Shown here: positions 1-5,910 of the stretch, piece after piece | How the letters are laid out: the number at the start of each line of letters is the position of its first letter | How positions within the stretch are numbered: position 1 is the stretch's first letter | NCBI GenBank assembly: GCA_902766305.1 | Contig: CACXDE010000396.1 | Span: 1 to 6,702, forward strand | Direction: 5' to 3' | DNA length: 6,702 bases | From: an uncultured Ruminococcus sp. | GTDB taxonomy: Bacteria; Bacillota; Clostridia; Oscillospirales; Acutalibacteraceae | Notes under the pieces: generated by a model | Database searches by the model: none | Told to the model about the DNA's origin: nothing | The model's input: only the letters and a program-made list of their open reading frames with translations | Made by a program: the position numbers and the translations under genes

Positions 1-118
1 ACTGGCGCAAAGAACGATTCACAAATGTTACGTTTTACAATGAAGTAGTGCAAGACTGATTTGGGTGCGCAGGCACTGCGCCAGCGTCACTCTGGCAAAA
101 AAATTCTGTCGATTTCTA

Positions 119-146
119 TTGATTTATCAGGAGTTCATGTTATAAT
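119..146 (+). promoter_or_regulatory. sigma-A-type promoter for the YARHG lipoprotein gene
   Basis: A perfect -10 box TATAAT lies at 141-146, preceded by an extended -10 TG (138-139, TGt directly before the box). A fair -35 box TTGATT lies at 119-124, giving a 16-nt spacer. Transcription would start near 152-155, leaving about 40 nt of leader before the ATG at 193. Its position also argues against translation from an upstream TTG at 61, which would lie outside this transcript. The boxes are seen in the sequence; activity is inferred. Confidence 0.7.
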
Positions 147-175
147 TATAGTATTGTTATTCATAATAAATAGAC

Positions 176-180
176 AGGAG
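176..180 (+). promoter_or_regulatory. ribosome binding site of the lipoprotein gene, with long spacing
   Basis: AGGAG at 176-180 is the only good Shine-Dalgarno match ahead of the ATG at 193. The 12-nt spacing is longer than the usual 5-9 nt, and no in-frame ATG, GTG or TTG lies closer, so initiation may be less than optimal. The signal peptide that begins exactly at 193 supports this start despite the spacing. Confidence 0.6.
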
Positions 181-192
181 AACATCTTAAGT

Positions 193-1356
193 ATGAAAAG
201 AAGAAATCATTTTACGGCTTTTACTATTATTCTCAGCATTATTATGTCTGTCTGCATGGTAGGGTGCGGAGGTTCAGACACAGAGGGTCAGGAAAGCATT
301 AAGGAAAGCTCAGCAGCAAGCAGCGCTGTCAGTACACCGGCGGATGTTTCAGAGTCCGGGGGAGAGGGCGATACATCAACAGTTCCTGCCTGGGCGCAGT
401 CCTCTGTTGAGGAAAGTATTCCCGATCAGATGCCGTCTCAGCAGCCGACTGAAAATGAGTCCGCTTTAAAGAAAAAGAAAATGAAAAATGAAGCAGAGGT
501 AAAAAAGCTTGTTTCAAAGCTTAAGCCCGGAAAGACACTTTATGACGAAATATACAAGCTTGAGGACTTTCAGGCAGGCGGTCATGTTATTACTGATCTT
601 GACGGAGACGGAACTCTGGAGCTTGTTATACGCAGCAAGAGCAGAAAGACAATAAGCATCTACAAGGCGGAGGACAAGGTGCTTAAGGGTCCGATAGTTC
701 TTCAGGCGTCTGAACAGGCAGATATGCGTTACGGCTTTTTCAGTGAGGATAAAAAGTTCTGTGATAATATGTGTTTCTTTACCACTCTAAAGGATATGGG
801 CGGAAATACATATGTTATGAATGTTTATAATTATGCCGGTATTGATAAGGAGCTTGAATTAGTCAGGAGTGTTGTATATACCGCAAGCTTTGTTGAAAAT
901 GATATGTCGAAGGTACAGTTTACTACTGAAGACCCGGGTTATCTTGAATACAGCTGGCAGGAGTCCTTCAATGACGGCTGCAAGAGTATTATTACTCTCA
1001 AGGAAAACGACAAAAAGCCTGATGTCAAGAAAACAGCCAAGTTTCTCAGTGATTTTGCTTCAAAATATTATGCCAAGGATGATCTTGTACTGAATATCTG
1101 CGGCGGTATGACTGTTGACGGAAGTGCGCTGCCTATCGGAAGCGTAAGCGACCTTGCAAAAAATGAGGTTCTTGCAAAGCATGGACAGATATTCGATCAT
1201 CCTCTTTGTACAGCGTTTTTTAATAAAATGGGTAATTACGAAGCAACCCAGCCTCAGGGAAGATATTCTATTGAAAAGTATGCAGATGAAAAGGATTTTA
1301 CTCAGACTGATAAAAATATAATTGAAGCCTTGATCGAATATGACAATACATTATAA
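193..1356 (+). CDS. secreted lipoprotein with C-terminal YARHG-like domain
   Basis: The 387-residue product starts with a lipoprotein signal peptide: basic MKRR, a hydrophobic core at about 8-23, and a lipobox MVGC with the lipidated Cys at 25. A low-complexity Ser/Glu/Pro-rich linker (about 28-90) and a Lys-rich patch (93-98) probably lift the folded part off the membrane. The central domain (about 100-300) holds TDLDGDGTLELV, a DxDxDGxxE calcium-loop-like motif (Asp135, Asp137, Asp139, Glu143) as seen in VCBS/FG-GAP-like repeats. The C-terminus (about 318-384) contains LAKNEVLAKHGQIF and a following aromatic and acidic segment that fit the YARHG domain, with AKHG in place of YARHG. YARHG is an extracellular domain of unknown function common in Firmicutes. 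The gene stands alone with its own promoter and terminator and converges on the cell-wall/argS cluster. A TTG 132 nt upstream in the same frame is rejected because it precedes the promoter and would bury the signal peptide. Lipoprotein status is firm; a sensing or envelope role is only a guess. Confidence 0.88.
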   Translation: MKRRNHFTAFTIILSIIMSVCMVGCGGSDTEGQESIKESSAASSAVSTPADVSESGGEGDTSTVPAWAQSSVEESIPDQMPSQQPTENESALKKKKMKNEAEVKKLVSKLKPGKTLYDEIYKLEDFQAGGHVITDLDGDGTLELVIRSKSRKTISIYKAEDKVLKGPIVLQASEQADMRYGFFSEDKKFCDNMCFFTTLKDMGGNTYVMNVYNYAGIDKELELVRSVVYTASFVENDMSKVQFTTEDPGYLEYSWQESFNDGCKSIITLKENDKKPDVKKTAKFLSDFASKYYAKDDLVLNICGGMTVDGSALPIGSVSDLAKNEVLAKHGQIFDHPLCTAFFNKMGNYEATQPQGRYSIEKYADEKDFTQTDKNIIEALIEYDNTL

Positions 1357-1362
1357 AAAATG

Positions 1363-1396
1363 GGCTGGCGCACTGATCTGGTGCGTCAGCCTTTTT
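1363..1396 (+). terminator. Rho-independent terminator, likely bidirectional
   Basis: An 11-bp stem pairs 1363-1373 (GGCTGGCGCAC) with 1381-1391 (GTGCGTCAGCC), with one G-U wobble and a 7-nt loop, followed by TTTTT at 1392-1396. It starts 6 nt after the lipoprotein stop codon. The run of A before the stem (1355-1360) becomes a T-run on the minus strand, so the same hairpin can also stop transcripts arriving from the minus-strand cluster. This suits the convergent arrangement. Confidence 0.87.
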
Positions 1397-1434
1397 AGCT
1401 ATCAAGATAAAAGTAAAAGTTTTAGGAAAGGGGT

Positions 1435-1470
1435 CTGGGGGAAACCCTTTTTCAAAAGGGTTTCCCCCAG
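1435..1470. repeat. perfect 17-bp inverted repeat, probable dispersed intergenic palindrome
   Basis: The arms CTGGGGGAAACCCTTTT (1435-1451) and its exact reverse complement (1454-1470) are separated by only 2 nt. In practice the fold would be about 15 bp with a 6-nt loop. On neither strand is it followed by a clean T-run: the plus side continues CAAATG and the minus side ACCCCTTTCC, so it is not a classic terminator. It lies 22 nt beyond the stop codon of the last minus-strand gene and could protect the 3' end of that mRNA or help terminate it. From memory, similar G5A3C3-type palindromes recur between genes in Ruminococcus-like genomes, but this window holds only one copy. Confidence 0.75.
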
Positions 1471-1491
1471 CAAATGTACCAGTGATATTAA

Positions 1492-1785
1492 TTATTCCTT
1501 TTCAGCGGTATTTTCTTCGGAAGATACCGGCAGTTCCTGCGGTTTGCCCTGGCATTCAACGGCGAGGGAACGGTAGGCGAGGATAAATGCTGATATCTCA
1601 AAAAGTATCCCTAACTGGCATATTGTAGCGGTGGTTATTTTATCCTTTCCCATACCGAAAAATGATGCGATAGCACTATAGACATTTTTATCTCCTGCCA
1701 TATACAGAATGATGGCAAGTATTATTACAGCTGCACCCACACCGCCGAATATAAGTGCAGTAAACATAAGCGGTTTGTTTTTCAT
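1492..1785 (-). CDS. small two-helix membrane protein of unknown function
   Basis: This 97-residue protein has two predicted membrane helices, at about 8-29 (a Gly/Ala/Ile-rich core from FTALIFGG to IILYM) and about 53-72 (ATICQLGILFEISAFILAYR). A short loop containing GMGKDK lies between them, and a hydrophilic Glu-rich tail runs from about 78 to 97. Two helices without a cleavable signal suggest an N-in, C-in hairpin in the cytoplasmic membrane. The start is supported by AAGGAG at 1798-1793, 7 nt before the ATG. The gene begins only 15 nt after the stop of the MetH-like gene and is the last of the minus-strand cluster. I do not recognise a family, and no functional motif is visible. The strong ribosome binding site, clear helices and tight spacing make it a real gene rather than a chance frame. 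Confidence 0.8.
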   Translation of the reverse strand: MKNKPLMFTALIFGGVGAAVIILAIILYMAGDKNVYSAIASFFGMGKDKITTATICQLGILFEISAFILAYRSLAVECQGKPQELPVSSEENTAEKE

Positions 1786-1800
1786 TTTGCTTCTCCTTAG

Positions 1801-2916
1801 TTAATAGAGTATTGCGCCGTACTTTGTACAGAGGGCTTCAAGCTCCTCACGCTCAACGGCACAGCGGCTGTCTACAATAAGCCGTCCCGTAAAGTATCTC
1901 AGAGCAGCTTCAAGAGTGGTAGAATCATTTGCATGAATCGTTACAGGAAGACGTGTCATATTTGAATTAACTGACAGAACAGTAACATCGTCCGAGCTGT
2001 TCAGCTGTATAAACACAGAGTTTATATTTTCGTCATCCATGTCAATAAGATCTTCGCTCATGCCGTAATCACATTCTATAGGCTCACTAAGCTCTATGTT
2101 TTCCGGAAGGAAGAAAACTTCACTTTCCACAGCTGCTGCATAGCTGTCCTTTTCACCTTCCGGATCAAACAGGCTTTTGCATGAAGACAGCACGGATAAT
2201 GATGTATCGTCTTTGTTTTCCGATGTGTTCAGGAAAACAGAAGCTCCGCTTACTGCAAGCTCCCGAAGTTCTGTTTCGTCAAGCTGAGAAAAATTTCCCA
2301 GAGCTATAAGAGGTATCTCAGCATGAGGGAATATCTTTTGCAAAAGCTCCGGCAGTTCTGCTATACCGTCAGTACTGTAAATGCCGAAACCGGAAGCGCC
2401 CAGTGACTGAAGCGTTATCAGCGCGGCAATATAATCGACTTCATTTTCACTCTTGCCGTCCTCGTCAGCATTCACGGTAACAAAAACAGGTATCCCGGTC
2501 TGGACACCGGCGATAACGGCGGCTCTCATCTGCCAGAGAAGACTGTTATTCTTCACAACAACAAGGTCAGCACCGCAGTCACGCAGGATAGTCATTTTTT
2601 CGAGATAATCGAATACAGCATCCTCAAAAACGCCGCAGCTGTATTCTTCACTGCAGCAGTCTTCACTGCTGAGAACTGCCCCCACATATGCGCCGTTTCG
2701 GAAAGCTTTTTTCTTTGCTTTGTCAACAGCGGCTTTATACCTCTGCGCTAATTCATCATCATCGTCTGTTTCTTCGAGGTTTGCATGATTGATATGCTGT
2801 GTATCGGCAAGTATCAGGTTTGCGTACCGCGATCGGTCTGTGCTGTCTGCGCCGTCGGATTCATCCTTATGTCCGGGCAGATCGGCTGTAAGGGGAAGCG
2901 TAAAATTTTTCTTCAT
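1801..2916 (-). CDS. degenerate MetH-like protein (homocysteine-methyltransferase-type barrel, probably non-catalytic)
   Basis: The 371-residue cytoplasmic protein follows the outline of the homocysteine-binding barrel of cobalamin-dependent methionine synthase. In numbering from the ATG, residues 30-48 (ANLILADTQHINHANL) match the 'TNTFGAN' strand region. Residues 57-85 match the helix and the 'yvaGsiGP' strand. Residues 100-150 contain DYLEKMTILRDCGADLVVV, and residues 160-185 (AALITLQSLGASGFGIYST) sit where the family has G-x-N-C. The expected zinc ligands are not seen: the first Cys position reads GIYST, and the region after LIALGNF has no GGCC. The last 45 residues (TLEAALRYFTGRLIVDSR to KYGAILY) resemble the stretch of MetH pterin domains ending in 'kYGA', so the protein stops where a full MetH would continue. 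An acidic patch (EETDDDDE) at 48-55 is unusual. The gene starts 16 nt after the argS stop. It may be a decayed MetH paralogue with a binding or regulatory role; the family assignment is inference from pattern. Confidence 0.72.
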   Translation of the reverse strand: MKKNFTLPLTADLPGHKDESDGADSTDRSRYANLILADTQHINHANLEETDDDDELAQRYKAAVDKAKKKAFRNGAYVGAVLSSEDCCSEEYSCGVFEDAVFDYLEKMTILRDCGADLVVVKNNSLLWQMRAAVIAGVQTGIPVFVTVNADEDGKSENEVDYIAALITLQSLGASGFGIYSTDGIAELPELLQKIFPHAEIPLIALGNFSQLDETELRELAVSGASVFLNTSENKDDTSLSVLSSCKSLFDPEGEKDSYAAAVESEVFFLPENIELSEPIECDYGMSEDLIDMDDENINSVFIQLNSSDDVTVLSVNSNMTRLPVTIHANDSTTLEAALRYFTGRLIVDSRCAVEREELEALCTKYGAILY

Positions 2917-2923
2917 CACTTTA

Positions 2924-2930
2924 CTCCTTT
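2924..2930 (-). promoter_or_regulatory. ribosome binding site deciding the start of the MetH-like gene
   Basis: AAAGGAG (2930-2924) lies before two adjacent possible start codons, GTG at 2919-2917 and ATG at 2916-2914. Spacing to the ATG is 7 nt and to the GTG 4 nt, so the ATG is preferred. The Shine-Dalgarno lies in the 16-nt gap after the argS stop codon, which favours coupled translation. Confidence 0.7.
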
Positions 2931-2932
2931 GA

Positions 2933-4618
2933 TTACATCGACTCAGGTGCGTCTATCTTGAACATTGTAAGTATATTGGCGATAACTGTTCTTACAGCAA
3001 GGCATAGCTCAAGACGCGCCTGCATAAGAAATTCATCATCGCATTTAACTTTGCAGGAATTGTAGAACTTATGGAAGAGCGCGGCAGTATCATATACATA
3101 TCTTGTGATCTTTGAAGGGTCATATTCCTTTGCGGCTGATACGACCTCGTCTTCAAGGGATGCAAGCTTGTTGATAAGCTCTATTTCTTCCGGCGCAGTC
3201 AGCTTTGCGCGATCCTGTGCTGTACACTTGCGGGGATGAATATTTTCCTCGGCAAGCTTCTTTACGATATTGCATATCCTTGCATGGGCATACTGTACAT
3301 AGTAAACAGGGTTCTGAGAGGACTTTTCAACAGCAAGATCAAGGTCAAAATCAAGATGTGTGTTTGCTTCCCTGAGATTGAAGAAGAAACGCGCTGCGTC
3401 TATAGGTATTTCTTCAAGCAGGGTAACGAGCGTTATAGCCTTTCCGCTTCGTTTTGAAAGCTTGTAGGGCTCACCGTCCTTGATAAGTCTTACCATCTGC
3501 ATGAGTACAACATCCAGCCTGTCAGCGTCAACTCCGAGAGCAGTAAGCGCTGCCTTGAGCCTTGGCACATAGCCGTGGTGGTCTGCGCCGAGTATATCTA
3601 TAGCCTTGTCAAAATTTCTTGTCACAAGCTTGTCATAATGGTAAGCAATATCAGGTACAACATATGTCGGAAGTCCGTTTGAACGTATCAGCACAAAGTC
3701 CTTGTCTGCGCCGAACTGTTCAGCCTTGAACCATACAGCACCGTCCTTCTCATATGTATGCCCCTTTTCAGTAAGCATATCCACAACCTTTTTTACAGCA
3801 CCGTTGTTGTGCAGGGTACTTTCCCTGAACCAGTTGTCATATTTTATACGGTATTTCAGCAGATCACGTTCAAGACCTTCAATATTGAGCGGAAGCGCAT
3901 AGCTGACAAGAGCCTTTCTTCTTTCGGTGCTTTCACATTCAACATATTTGTCGCCGTAAATATCTGCAAATGCTTTTGCATGGTCGGTGATATCCTGTCC
4001 GTGGTAAGCGTCCTCCGGCATCTCTACTCCTTCTTTATAAAGCTGGAGATACCTTACTTCAAGCGACAGACCGAACTTTTCTATCTGGTTTCCCGCATCG
4101 TTTACATAGAACTCTCTTTTTACATCGTAGCCTGCCATATCAAGCAGACTTGAAAGCTGGTCGCCTAAAGCGCCGCCTCTTGCGTTTCCGACGTGCATAG
4201 GTCCTGTCGGATTGGCGGATACAAATTCAACAAGAACTCTTTTTCCGCCGCCGAAATCAGAGCGTCCGTAATTTTCGCCCTTTTCCATTATTTCACTCAG
4301 TACTTTACCGTAAAATTCAGGTGAATAGAAGAAATTAATGAATCCCGGTCCGGCTATTTCAAATCTGTCAAGGCTTGTACCTTCAAGATCAATTTCAGAG
4401 GTTACAGCCTCTGCGATCTTTCTCGGCGCAGCCCTGAAAGCCCTTGCGGATACCATTGCAGCATTTGTTGCAAGGTCGCCGTGGCTACGGTCGGCAGGGG
4501 TTTCTATTGTGAATGCCGGAACCTCACCCTGGGGGAGAAGTCCCTTTTCAATTGCAGCAGCAAAAGCTTTTTTTATAGCGTCATCAAGCTTCTGTACAGT
4601 CTGGTTTGCTGTTGACAT
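2933..4618 (-). CDS. argS: arginyl-tRNA synthetase
   Basis: ArgS charges tRNA-Arg with arginine using ATP in the cytoplasm; it is a class Ia synthetase that needs bound tRNA to activate arginine. The 561 residues match the usual bacterial length. The N-terminal tRNA-contacting domain holds DRSHGDLATNAAM (43-55). The Rossmann core begins EFVSANPTGPMHVGNARGG, with HVGN (142-145) as the HIGH signature. The KMSKS-like loop reads KLSKRSGK (386-393), a normal ArgS variant. The helical anticodon-binding domain (about 430-561) contains YVQYAHARI (440-448) and ends near the family's usual C-terminus. GGAGG at 4632-4628 is 9 nt before the ATG. The start lies inside the upstream DUF1934 gene, with a 35-nt overlap in another frame, and no later start would preserve the N-terminal domain. 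All key motifs are intact, so it should be functional. Confidence 0.98.
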   Translation of the reverse strand: MSTANQTVQKLDDAIKKAFAAAIEKGLLPQGEVPAFTIETPADRSHGDLATNAAMVSARAFRAAPRKIAEAVTSEIDLEGTSLDRFEIAGPGFINFFYSPEFYGKVLSEIMEKGENYGRSDFGGGKRVLVEFVSANPTGPMHVGNARGGALGDQLSSLLDMAGYDVKREFYVNDAGNQIEKFGLSLEVRYLQLYKEGVEMPEDAYHGQDITDHAKAFADIYGDKYVECESTERRKALVSYALPLNIEGLERDLLKYRIKYDNWFRESTLHNNGAVKKVVDMLTEKGHTYEKDGAVWFKAEQFGADKDFVLIRSNGLPTYVVPDIAYHYDKLVTRNFDKAIDILGADHHGYVPRLKAALTALGVDADRLDVVLMQMVRLIKDGEPYKLSKRSGKAITLVTLLEEIPIDAARFFFNLREANTHLDFDLDLAVEKSSQNPVYYVQYAHARICNIVKKLAEENIHPRKCTAQDRAKLTAPEEIELINKLASLEDEVVSAAKEYDPSKITRYVYDTAALFHKFYNSCKVKCDDEFLMQARLELCLAVRTVIANILTMFKIDAPESM

Positions 4619-5048
4619 TTTTGTTTGCCTCCTCTATATTCAGCGTCAGTTCATTTGTGCTGACAAGCTCATTTTCAATATCTATATTGTAGCGTACAGA
4701 TACAACTCCGCCGCTGTCATCAAGCGCAACATGAACCTTTTCAGTATATATTCCAAGACTCATGTATCCGAACGGAGTACGGTATTCGCATCTGTGGCGT
4801 TTTCCCTCTTCAAGTATAAGGTTGTGGCTTATTTCGCCGCCCTTCATGACGGTGACAACATTGTTTTCGTCCACCTTGACAGTAGTGCGGTAATGCTTTT
4901 CGGGATCCTGCGGATCATATTCCTTATAGCTTATATACCTTGTACTGCCTTTTAGAACGTATGCAGCACCTGTTTGCAGGTCAACCTGATCCTCGCTGTC
5001 GCTGACATATTGCTTGCCGCATACGCTGAGCAAATATTTTTCGTCCAT
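4584..5048 (-). CDS. DUF1934 (YwiB-like) beta-barrel protein
   Basis: The 154-residue soluble protein has no signal peptide or membrane helix. It shows the DUF1934 pattern: an ISYKEYD strand (39-45), TTVKVDENNVVTVMKGGE (55-72), a LILEEG strand, then YRTPFGYMSLGIYTEKVHV (89-107), and a final strand VRYNIDIENE (118-127). The family folds as a small calycin-like beta-barrel; its biochemical role is not established. In B. subtilis the homologue ywiB lies immediately before argS, and here the 3' end overlaps the argS start by 35 nt, so the linkage is conserved. GGAGG (5059-5055) lies 6 nt before the ATG, and the gene starts 34 nt after the murI stop. The last 20 or so residues (EEANKNVNSKPDCTEA) are low-complexity and coincide with the overlap, so their sequence may be constrained by the argS ribosome binding site and start. 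Confidence 0.9.
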   Translation of the reverse strand: MDEKYLLSVCGKQYVSDSEDQVDLQTGAAYVLKGSTRYISYKEYDPQDPEKHYRTTVKVDENNVVTVMKGGEISHNLILEEGKRHRCEYRTPFGYMSLGIYTEKVHVALDDSGGVVSVRYNIDIENELVSTNELTLNIEEANKNVNSKPDCTEA

Positions 5049-5082
5049 TACTTTCCTCCATTAAAAACAGAACTTTTTATCA

Positions 5083-5910
5083 TTATTTTAAGCTTTTAGC
5101 CAGTTTATCAATATTTATATGCGCCGCCTCATATTCCACGCTTTTGCCTAAAAATACGTCCGCGGTCTTGCGGAAGCCTTCTACTGTATCGCTGACATAA
5201 TATTTGCAGCTTCCTATAGTATTGCTGGTATTCAGCAGTCCGGCATTTCCAAGAATATTTGCGGCATACAGCGCCGTTTCCTTTCCTGAATCTATAAGCG
5301 TTACTCCTCTGCCAAGATAATCTGATATTGCTTTGGCGATTATCGGAAAATGGGTACATCCCAGTATAAGAGTGTCAATGTTTTCCTTTTTCATTTCCGA
5401 AAGATATCTTTCAACTGTAAGCTTTACTATCGGGTCATCGGCGCTTATGAATCCGTTCTCAACCAATGGTACAAAAAGGGGACACGCCTGCTGAAACACA
5501 GTTATCCTTTCATTCTGTCTGAGTATTTCCTTTTTATATGACGAACTGTTTACCGTTGCCGGAGTGCCTATTATACCTATTTTGCCGTTTCTTGTTGCCT
5601 TTACTGCGGCGGACGCTGTAGGTATTACAACCCCTGTAAACGGTACAGGAAGCTCATCGTACAGCTCAGAGGCTACGGAGCTTACAGTACCGCAGGCGGC
5701 TATGATAAGCTTTACACCCTTTGACAGCAGAAAGTCAGCGTCCTGATGCGCATACATTTTAATTGTCTTGTCGCTTCTTGTTCCGTAGGGGACTCTTGCG
5801 GTATCGCCGAAATATATAATATTTTCCTGGGGAAGTACTTTTATAAGCTCCTTTACCGCCGTAAGACCGCCAAGCCCTGAATCGAAAACCCCTATAGCCT
5901 GTTCAGACAT
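5083..5910 (-). CDS. murI: glutamate racemase
   Basis: MurI converts L-glutamate to D-glutamate, the second residue of the peptidoglycan stem peptide, by a cofactor-independent two-cysteine mechanism in the cytoplasm. The 275 residues match the family. Visible motifs are GVFDSGLGGLT (7-17, with Asp10 and Ser11 in the active site), YFGDTARVPYG (33-43), the first catalytic cysteine Cys73 in AACGTVSS, and the second, Cys185, in GCTHFP. Two family positions vary: the usual ACNT reads ACGT, and GCTHYP reads GCTHFP. I recall both among clostridial MurI proteins, so activity is expected. The ATG at 5910 gives the canonical N-terminus; an upstream TTG at 5961 in frame would add 17 unrelated residues inside ddl. 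The start overlaps the ddl stop by 8 nt (ATGTCTGA), and a modest GAGAGGG lies 9 nt upstream, so translation is probably coupled to ddl. Confidence 0.97.
   Translation of the reverse strand: MSEQAIGVFDSGLGGLTAVKELIKVLPQENIIYFGDTARVPYGTRSDKTIKMYAHQDADFLLSKGVKLIIAACGTVSSVASELYDELPVPFTGVVIPTASAAVKATRNGKIGIIGTPATVNSSSYKKEILRQNERITVFQQACPLFVPLVENGFISADDPIVKLTVERYLSEMKKENIDTLILGCTHFPIIAKAISDYLGRGVTLIDSGKETALYAANILGNAGLLNTSNTIGSCKYYVSDTVEGFRKTADVFLGKSVEYEAAHINIDKLAKSLK

Noticed and set aside
3..59. C-terminus of a plus-strand gene entering from the left (open frame ending in TGA at 57-59, last residues NEVVQD)
   Set aside because: Only 18 codons are visible, and another plus frame is also open for 15 codons to a TAG at 46-48. 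There is not enough sequence to choose, so no gene is called.
80..96. Hairpin GCCAG/CTGGC as a terminator of an upstream gene
   Set aside because: The stem is only 5 bp and is followed by a run of A, not T, on the plus strand.
61..192. TTG-initiated extension of the lipoprotein by 44 residues
   Set aside because: It starts upstream of the extended -10 promoter at 138-146, has no good ribosome binding site, and would move the signal peptide inside the protein.
3758..4153. 131-codon plus-strand open frame
   Set aside because: It lies wholly antisense inside argS; the Phe/Tyr/Ile-rich product is typical of a shadow frame.
4338..4955. 205-codon plus-strand open frame
   Set aside because: It lies antisense across the argS start and the DUF1934 gene, both well supported, and its product shows no recognisable motif.
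5049..5082. Internal promoter in the AT-rich gap between murI and DUF1934
   Set aside because: The gap is only 34 nt, with no convincing -35/-10 pair, and the strong coupling suggests read-through from upstream.
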